Part shown: piece by piece, positions 6,854-11,235 of the stretch | Layout of the letters: every line of letters starts with the position of its first letter | Numbering within the stretch: the first letter of the stretch is position 1 | Position numbers and translations under genes: made by a program | The notes under the pieces: model-generated | Seen by the model: only the letters and a program-made list of their open reading frames with translations | Told to the model about the DNA's origin: nothing | The model's database searches: none | Assembly: GCA_016793305.1 (NCBI GenBank) | Contig: JAEUHU010000271.1 | Coordinates: 1-11,235 of the forward strand | Direction of reading: 5' to 3' | Origin: Planctomycetota bacterium | GTDB lineage: Bacteria > Planctomycetota > UBA1135 > UBA2386 | Length of the DNA stretch: 11,235 nt

Positions 6854-6870
6854 TCCCCATGGCATGGGGA
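6854..6870. promoter_or_regulatory. Operator-like inverted repeat upstream of the porin promoter
   Basis: TCCCCAT and ATGGGGA form perfect 7-bp arms around GGC. The centre at 6862 is about 63 bp upstream of the predicted porin start site, a position typical of activator sites. Which regulator, if any, binds is unknown; the arms match no operator I recognise. Confidence 0.45.
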
Positions 6871-7108
6871 TGTTAGGTGCTTGTGTGGGGTGGCCTTGCG
6901 CTGGTGGTTCCGCCTTGGGCTCGACTCGCCACAGCTGGTTGTGGAGAACCGGTTCGCTGGATGGAGGGGGTGGGCCCTCGCCTCCAACCAGTTCGGCGGG
7001 CATCGCTTCTTTTCGCTGCTGCGGACAAACTCCGACGCCCCGGCCTGCCGATCTTAGGGAGCCCGGGACCCCGTCCCTTCGCGGTGCTCGCCCACCGCTG
7101 CCAACGCG

Positions 7109-9052
7109 ATGACCGTCCAGACCCTGCGCACGACCTGCAATCGGGACTGCCCCGACGCCTGTGGCATCCTCGCCACCGTACAGAACGGCGTCGTCACCCA
7201 GCTGAAGGGTGACCCCGAGCATCCGGTGACGCGCGGCTTCCTGTGCTTCCGAACCAGCCGCTTCCTCGAGCTGCAGAACGGGCCGGAGCGGTTGCGTGAG
7301 CCGCTGGTCCGGAAGAACGGCGAACTCGTTCCCGCCAGCTGGGACGAGGCCTTGGCCCTGGTCGCCGACAAGCTGCTGCAGGTGCGGCGGGAGTCGGGGC
7401 CGGCGGCGATCTTCCACTACCGGTCCGGCGGGTCGCTCGGGATCCTGAAGCACCTGACCGACCTGTTCTTCGACGAGTTCGGGCCGTGCACCGGCAAGGT
7501 CGGCGACATCTGTTCGGGGGCTGGCGAAGCGGCCCAGCTGCACGACCTCGGCACCAGCGACAGCAACGACCTGTTCGACCTGCGCAACAGCAAGCACATC
7601 GTGCTGTGGGGCAAGAACCCGGCGGTCAGCAGTGTGCACCTCGTGCCGCTGCTGAAGGAGGTCCAGGCGCAGGGCACCGAGCTGGTGCTGATCGATCCGG
7701 TGCACACCAAGGCCGTGGCGATGGTGGACGCCCATCTGCAGCCGGCCCCGGGGCGCGACTACGAGTTGGCGATGGGCATCGCGCGGGCGTTGTTCGACCG
7801 CGGCGCGATCGATCCGAAGGCCGCCGAGTTCTGCGACCACCTGCCCGAGTTCCGGGGGCTGGCGCACGAGCGCACGGTCGCCGCGTGGGCGAAGCTCGCC
7901 GATCTGTCCGAAGCGACCGTGCAGCAGCTCGCCGACCGCTTCGCCGACGGGCCGACCGCGATCCTGGTCGGCTGGGGCATGCAGCGCCGCCAGCGCGGCG
8001 GGGCGATCGTGCGTGCGCTCGACGCGCTGGCCGCGATCTCCGGCAACCTGTTCCGGCCGGGCGGCGGCGTGTCGTTCTACTTCCGCCGCCGGCGCGCCTT
8101 CCGGCCGTTCGCGCCACCGGCGAAGCACCCGCGCGTGCTGCGCGAACCGATGCTGGCGCAGGACCTGCTGGCCGCCAAGGACCCGCCGATCCGCTTCCTG
8201 TGGGACACCGCCGGCAACCCGGTGGCGATGCTGCCGGACTCGGCCGCGGTGGCGAAGGCGTTCGAGGCGATCGAGTTCGTGGTGGTCGCCGACTGCTTCC
8301 TGACCGACACCGCGCGCCGCGCCGACGTCGTGCTGCCGGTGCCGACGCTGCTCGAGGACAACGACGTGCTCGGCTCCTACGGCCACCACTGGCTCGCCGA
8401 GTCGCGGCCGGTCGTGCCGATGCCGCCCGGCGTGCGGCACGAGCTGCACATCTTCCAGGACCTCGCGCGCCGCGTCGGGCTCGACAGCTACCCGCAGGAC
8501 ACCATCGACCAGTGCAAGCGGCACGCGCTGGCCGACGTCGCGAGCCAGGGAGCGAGCCTCGAGATGCTGCGCAAGCACAGTGCGGTGCGCAGTCCGATCG
8601 CCGACACGCTGCTGTTCCGCGACGGGCGCGTGTTCACGGCGAACGGCCGCGTGCAGCTGCTCGCCGAAGCGACCCCCGAGCCCGAGATCGCAGCCCCGCC
8701 GACTTTGCCGGGCGCGAGTGCTTCGCTGTGGCTGTTCTCGAACTCGACCGAACGCAGCCAGGCGTCGCAATGGGCCGGCAAGGGCCTCGGCGAACGGCTG
8801 CCGGTCACCGTGCACCCGGACGCCGTGCCGGGGTTCGCCGACGGGGCGCGCGTGCGGTTGTGCAGCGCGAACGGTTCGCTCGCCGCCGAGCTGAAGCTCG
8901 ATCCGGCGCAACGCAAGGACGTGGCGATCGTGCCGAAGGGCGGCCACTTCGACCGCGGCCAGAGCGCCAACACGCTGATCGCCGCGAAGCCGACGGATCT
9001 CGGCCTCGGCGCTGCCTATCTCGACTGCCTGGTGCGTATCGTGCCGGAATGA
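7109..9052 (+). CDS. Molybdopterin oxidoreductase (DMSO reductase superfamily), cytoplasmic
   Basis: 647-residue enzyme of the Mo/W-bisMGD family. An N-terminal [4Fe-4S] motif, C10-x3-C14-x3-C18-x27-C46, is complete. The Lys commonly found two residues after the last Cys is Arg48. Residues 100-230 show the family pattern, including GDICSGAGEAA, where C135 lies in the position of the Mo ligand (Ser in DMSO reductase, Cys or Sec in formate dehydrogenase); LWGKNPAVSSVH and LIDPVHTKAV follow. The MopB C-terminal dinucleotide-binding domain runs from about 545 and ends LGLGAAYLDCLVRI. No twin-arginine or Sec signal, so it should be cytoplasmic. No electron-transfer, membrane or chaperone subunit gene is adjacent. 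Closest to the uncharacterised subgroup of single-subunit MopB oxidoreductases; substrate unknown. The frame has a TAG at 7055 and no other start before 7109. Its stop overlaps the next start by ATGA. Confidence 0.88.
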   Translation: MTVQTLRTTCNRDCPDACGILATVQNGVVTQLKGDPEHPVTRGFLCFRTSRFLELQNGPERLREPLVRKNGELVPASWDEALALVADKLLQVRRESGPAAIFHYRSGGSLGILKHLTDLFFDEFGPCTGKVGDICSGAGEAAQLHDLGTSDSNDLFDLRNSKHIVLWGKNPAVSSVHLVPLLKEVQAQGTELVLIDPVHTKAVAMVDAHLQPAPGRDYELAMGIARALFDRGAIDPKAAEFCDHLPEFRGLAHERTVAAWAKLADLSEATVQQLADRFADGPTAILVGWGMQRRQRGGAIVRALDALAAISGNLFRPGGGVSFYFRRRRAFRPFAPPAKHPRVLREPMLAQDLLAAKDPPIRFLWDTAGNPVAMLPDSAAVAKAFEAIEFVVVADCFLTDTARRADVVLPVPTLLEDNDVLGSYGHHWLAESRPVVPMPPGVRHELHIFQDLARRVGLDSYPQDTIDQCKRHALADVASQGASLEMLRKHSAVRSPIADTLLFRDGRVFTANGRVQLLAEATPEPEIAAPPTLPGASASLWLFSNSTERSQASQWAGKGLGERLPVTVHPDAVPGFADGARVRLCSANGSLAAELKLDPAQRKDVAIVPKGGHFDRGQSANTLIAAKPTDLGLGAAYLDCLVRIVPE

Positions 9053-10479
9053 GGCGCATCACCGGCACGCACGTCTACTCGTACGTGAAGTGCCCGCACC
9101 TCGCCGCACTCGACCTGCACCTGCCGCGCAGCGAACGTCGCGCACCGACCGAGTGGGAGGAGTTCGCCGCCAAGCGCGGCCGCGACTTCGAGGCGGTCTA
9201 CGTGCAGCGGCTGCCGATCGAAGTGCCGAAGTACCCGGAGCGCGACTTCGAAGCGGGTGCTCTGGCGACGCGCGAGCTGCTGCGCAGCGGAGCCGAGTGG
9301 ATCCACCAGGGCGTGCTCGCTGGCGAGGATCGGCTCGGTCTGCCCGACCTGCTGCGCAAGCTGCCGGGCGCTTCTTCGCTCGGCGACCATCACTACGAAG
9401 TGCTCGACGTGAAGACGTCGGGGCACAGCCGCGGCGACCAGATCCTGCAGGTCGTGTTCTACACGCGCCTCTTGGCCGAACTGCAGGACCGCATGCCGAC
9501 GCACGGTGCCCTGATCCTGAAGGATGGCCGCGAAGAGCGCTTCCTGATCGCCGACTACCTCGCTGCGCACGACGAAGTGCTGGGCGAGCTGCGGCGGCTG
9601 CGGGACGACCTCGCGGCGTCGCGGCCGTTCCTCCAGTCCGGCTGCAGCGGCTGCTACCACGACCAGCGCTGCCTGCCCGAACTGCAGCAGAAGGGCGACC
9701 TGTCGCTCGTGCACGGCATGAGCCACGGGGCGCGTGCGATCCTCGAACAGTTCGGCTGCACTTCGGTCGCGGAGCTGGCGACGTTCCATCCGGACGGGGC
9801 GCGGGCCCGCGGCAACCTCGACGCGACGCTGCTGCGGCGGCTGCGGCGCTCGGCGATGGCGCACCTGCTCGGCAAACCGCTGGTCGAGGCGCGGCCGCGC
9901 GCCGAGCGCTTCGACCAGGCGGCGATCGTGCACCTGCTCGCCGATCCGTTCGCCGACCGCGTGCTCGCCTTCGGCGTGCTGCATCCGGCGCGCGAGGACG
10001 GCGTGTTCCGCTGCGAACTGCCGGCCTCGGCCGACGAGGAGTGGGACGCGTTGAAGCGCCTCGTCGCCGACCTGCCCCGCAACGTGCCGCTGCTGCACTT
10101 CGGCGAGGCGCTGCCGCGCTGGCACGAGCAGCACGCGTTCGCGCGCGAAGCGGACCCGGCGGTCGAGGCGCGCTTCGTCGACCTCGGCAAGCGGCTGCGT
10201 GCGGCGGCGGTGTTCCCGCGGGCGGTGTTCGGGCTGCCGGACATGGTGCGCACGGCACTCGGCCGCGATCCGCTGCGCGCCGGCCACGCCGGGGCGGCAG
10301 CGCTGTGGCTCACCGGCGACGACGGGCCGGCGAAGCTGCGCGCGAAGCTGCAGGCGGACTTGCAGGACCTGGCAGCGTTGAAGGCGGCGATCCTCGATGC
10401 GGCGCCGACGGTGGTCGACGACGGGGCTCTGGTCGAAGACGCGGCGGCGAACGGCGAACGAGCTGGCGCTGCGAGCTGA
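9049..10479 (+). CDS. TM0106-family RecB-like Fe-S nuclease
   Basis: 476 residues. The N-terminal half is a Cas4/AddB-type PD-(D/E)XK nuclease. D100 in GLPDLL, D120-x-K122 in EVLDVKTSG and Q134-x3-Y138 form the catalytic core, and C15 with C199-x2-C202-x5-C208 fits the four-cysteine [4Fe-4S] cluster that clamps the domain ends. The usual motif-I His after RG appears replaced by Phe47 (RGRDFE). A helix-hairpin-helix-like segment follows (about 222-246). The C-terminal half aligns by eye with the YprB/TM0106 RNase-H-like domain (PF13482), but its Asp-x-Glu near residues 296-298 reads Leu-Leu-Ala, so this domain is probably not catalytic. Expected role: DNA or RNA processing in the cytoplasm; the family is uncharacterised. 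The ATG lies inside the upstream stop (ATGA) without a Shine-Dalgarno, suggesting translational coupling to the molybdoenzyme. The last ~25 residues are an acidic, Ala-rich tail. Confidence 0.85.
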   Translation: MRRITGTHVYSYVKCPHLAALDLHLPRSERRAPTEWEEFAAKRGRDFEAVYVQRLPIEVPKYPERDFEAGALATRELLRSGAEWIHQGVLAGEDRLGLPDLLRKLPGASSLGDHHYEVLDVKTSGHSRGDQILQVVFYTRLLAELQDRMPTHGALILKDGREERFLIADYLAAHDEVLGELRRLRDDLAASRPFLQSGCSGCYHDQRCLPELQQKGDLSLVHGMSHGARAILEQFGCTSVAELATFHPDGARARGNLDATLLRRLRRSAMAHLLGKPLVEARPRAERFDQAAIVHLLADPFADRVLAFGVLHPAREDGVFRCELPASADEEWDALKRLVADLPRNVPLLHFGEALPRWHEQHAFAREADPAVEARFVDLGKRLRAAAVFPRAVFGLPDMVRTALGRDPLRAGHAGAAALWLTGDDGPAKLRAKLQADLQDLAALKAAILDAAPTVVDDGALVEDAAANGERAGAAS

Positions 10480-11235
10480 TCACTTCGGCTGGGGCGGCGT
10501 CGCCGGAGCGACGTTCGGCGGCGTGGCGTTCGCTCGGTGCGGTCCGGCCCCGAGTACCTGCATGCCCAGGATGTTGGAACGCTCCAGGCTCCAAACCGTC
10601 TTGCCGTTTGCGTCGAGGATGCGCACGGCCTGGCGTTCGTTGACGACCATGTGGCCGCTCGGCAGGAGCTCGGCATGCCACGGATCGCGGCACTTCCAAG
10701 TGCGAAGGACCTCGCCACCCGGCTCCACCTGGAGAACGTGACCGGACTTCGTGTTGGTGATCAGCGTCGTGCCGTCCAGCTGCCGCGCAGCACTCGTCAG
10801 TTCGGACCCGTCGAACGACCAGACGGTCTTGCCGTCGCGATCGATCTCGATCACGCCACCTGTGCCGAACTGGGTGGCCAACGTATTGCCGTTGGGGAGG
10901 CGGTCGACGTCGAGCAGCGGCCCCTTGGTCTTGGTCGACCACGCCTGCTCCCCGTCCGGCTTCAACTCCTGCACGAGGTGCCACGTGTGCCTGCACACCA
11001 GCGTGTTGCCGTCCGGGAGACGCTGACAGTCGACCACGGCCTCGAGGCCTCCCTTGGCCCACAGCTCGCTACCGTCGCTGCGCACTTCTCGGACCGACTG
11101 CAGCGCGTAGCTGGCGGTCAGCAGGTTGCCGTTCGGCAGCATCTCGGTTTGGATCGATTGCTCCAGCGTGCAAAGAACCTTCTCTGCGTCGTGAGTCACG
11201 AGCACGACCTCGCCCCGGCCGACGGTCAGCAGCAG
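10480..11235 (-). CDS. Beta-propeller protein with LPNGNTL-type repeats, 5' end outside the window
   Basis: The frame is open to the right edge, giving 251 visible C-terminal residues. They form six repeats of 39-40 residues, each with a Val/Ile-Leu-x-Val/Leu strand, a DGKTVW-like turn (RDGKTVW, PDGEQAW, SDGSELW, ANGKTVW) and a closing LPNGN, LPDGN or LPSGH before TLV-like residues. This is the PQQ-like / arylsulfotransferase-type propeller pattern; each repeat is one four-stranded blade. A GTG at 11205 could be read as a start, but the codons before it (LLLTVGRGEV) continue the first repeat, so the true start lies beyond the edge and the propeller may have more blades. It ends in a Pro/Ala-rich tail (ATPPNVAPATPPQPK). 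Function unknown; such propellers bind partners or ligands, and usually act outside the cytoplasm. A signal peptide cannot be checked. Its stop abuts the convergent nuclease stop. Confidence 0.8.
   Translation of the reverse strand: MLLTVGRGEVVLVTHDAEKVLCTLEQSIQTEMLPNGNLLTASYALQSVREVRSDGSELWAKGGLEAVVDCQRLPDGNTLVCRHTWHLVQELKPDGEQAWSTKTKGPLLDVDRLPNGNTLATQFGTGGVIEIDRDGKTVWSFDGSELTSAARQLDGTTLITNTKSGHVLQVEPGGEVLRTWKCRDPWHAELLPSGHMVVNERQAVRILDANGKTVWSLERSNILGMQVLGAGPHRANATPPNVAPATPPQPK

Larger units (their letters stand above)
6701..7108. other. 408-bp divergent intergenic region
   Basis: Separates the porin (- strand) from the molybdopterin oxidoreductase (+ strand). It contains the porin promoter and leader, three perfect palindromes (6834-6843, 6854-6870, 6946-6955) and G-rich runs on the + strand. 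The 9-mer ATGGGGATG occurs twice (6728-6736 and 6864-6872). No convincing small ORF, tRNA or riboswitch was seen. I could not identify a promoter for the + strand gene; the stretch before 7109 has neither a Shine-Dalgarno nor a TA-N3-T element. Confidence 0.6.

Noticed and set aside
6929..6948. DnaA-box-like words (TGTGGAGAA at 6940-6948; TTTCCACA at 6841-6848 region) hinting at a replication origin
   Set aside because: Only two imperfect matches, no AT-rich unwinding element and no dnaA, dnaN or other origin-linked genes nearby.
4193..7057. A 954-codon + strand frame opposite DUF1801, the flavoprotein and the porin
   Set aside because: It has low-complexity composition, no recognisable domain, and is antisense to three genes with clear family motifs.
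7056..7080. AGGGA/TCCCT hairpin before the molybdoenzyme gene as a riboswitch or attenuator (for example a molybdenum cofactor motif)
   Set aside because: The stem is only about 5 bp with a long loop and lacks the conserved structure of any riboswitch class I know.
6701..8947. Long N-terminal extension of the porin frame on the - strand into the molybdoenzyme gene
   Set aside because: The signal peptide and Shine-Dalgarno at 6700 define the start; the upstream part is antisense shadow of the oxidoreductase.
9049..10479. CRISPR-linked cas4 gene
   Set aside because: The nuclease shares the Cas4-like fold but has the longer TM0106 architecture, and there are no CRISPR repeats or other cas genes in the window.
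11203..11205. GTG at 11205 as the start of the beta-propeller gene
   Set aside because: The ten codons upstream to the window edge continue the blade pattern, so the GTG is most likely an internal Val.

Overview
This G+C-rich window (roughly two thirds G+C by eye) looks like chromosome from an environmental Gram-negative-type bacterium. A phosphate-selective-porin-like beta-barrel implies an outer membrane. The secreted DUF1080 (3-keto-disaccharide hydrolase family) protein, the LPNGNTL-type beta-propeller and the DUF1801 protein with a lysine/alanine tail are a mix I associate with Planctomycetota and neighbouring phyla. That placement is inference only. There are no RNA genes, CRISPR arrays, insertion sequences or phage genes.

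Layout. On the + strand, bases 65-3711 carry a glutamine-hydrolysing asparagine synthetase (asnB), a secreted DUF1080 protein and a branched-chain amino acid aminotransferase (ilvE). Converging on these from the - strand is a two-gene unit at 5311-3724: a shortened protoporphyrinogen-oxidase-like flavoprotein followed by a DUF1801 protein with a histone-H1-like tail. Upstream of that unit, also on the - strand and separated from it by a strong perfect hairpin, is the porin gene (6700-5399). A 408-bp divergent intergenic region (6701-7108) holds a good sigma70-type promoter for the porin and several palindromes. On the + strand follow a molybdopterin oxidoreductase (7109-9052) and a TM0106-family RecB-like Fe-S nuclease (9049-10479), which overlap by an ATGA. 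Converging on the nuclease is a - strand beta-propeller gene that runs off the right edge. The two stop codons abut in a single TGATCA.

How the genes relate. asnB and ilvE are amino-acid metabolism. The DUF1080 protein probably works on sugars outside the cytoplasm, and the porin admits small solutes. These look like separately transcribed neighbours rather than one pathway. The one tightly coupled pair is the molybdoenzyme and the nuclease, a combination for which I know no established function.

Most notable signals: (1) four genes without a visible Shine-Dalgarno each have a TA-N3-T hexamer 6-10 nt before the chosen ATG, suggesting leaderless transcription, while asnB and the porin have clear Shine-Dalgarno sites; (2) the molybdoenzyme-nuclease overlap; (3) the flavoprotein ends exactly where the family's last FAD-binding motif should begin; (4) the nuclease's C-terminal RNase-H-like half seems to have lost its acidic residues. 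I found no clear case of a wholly new system.
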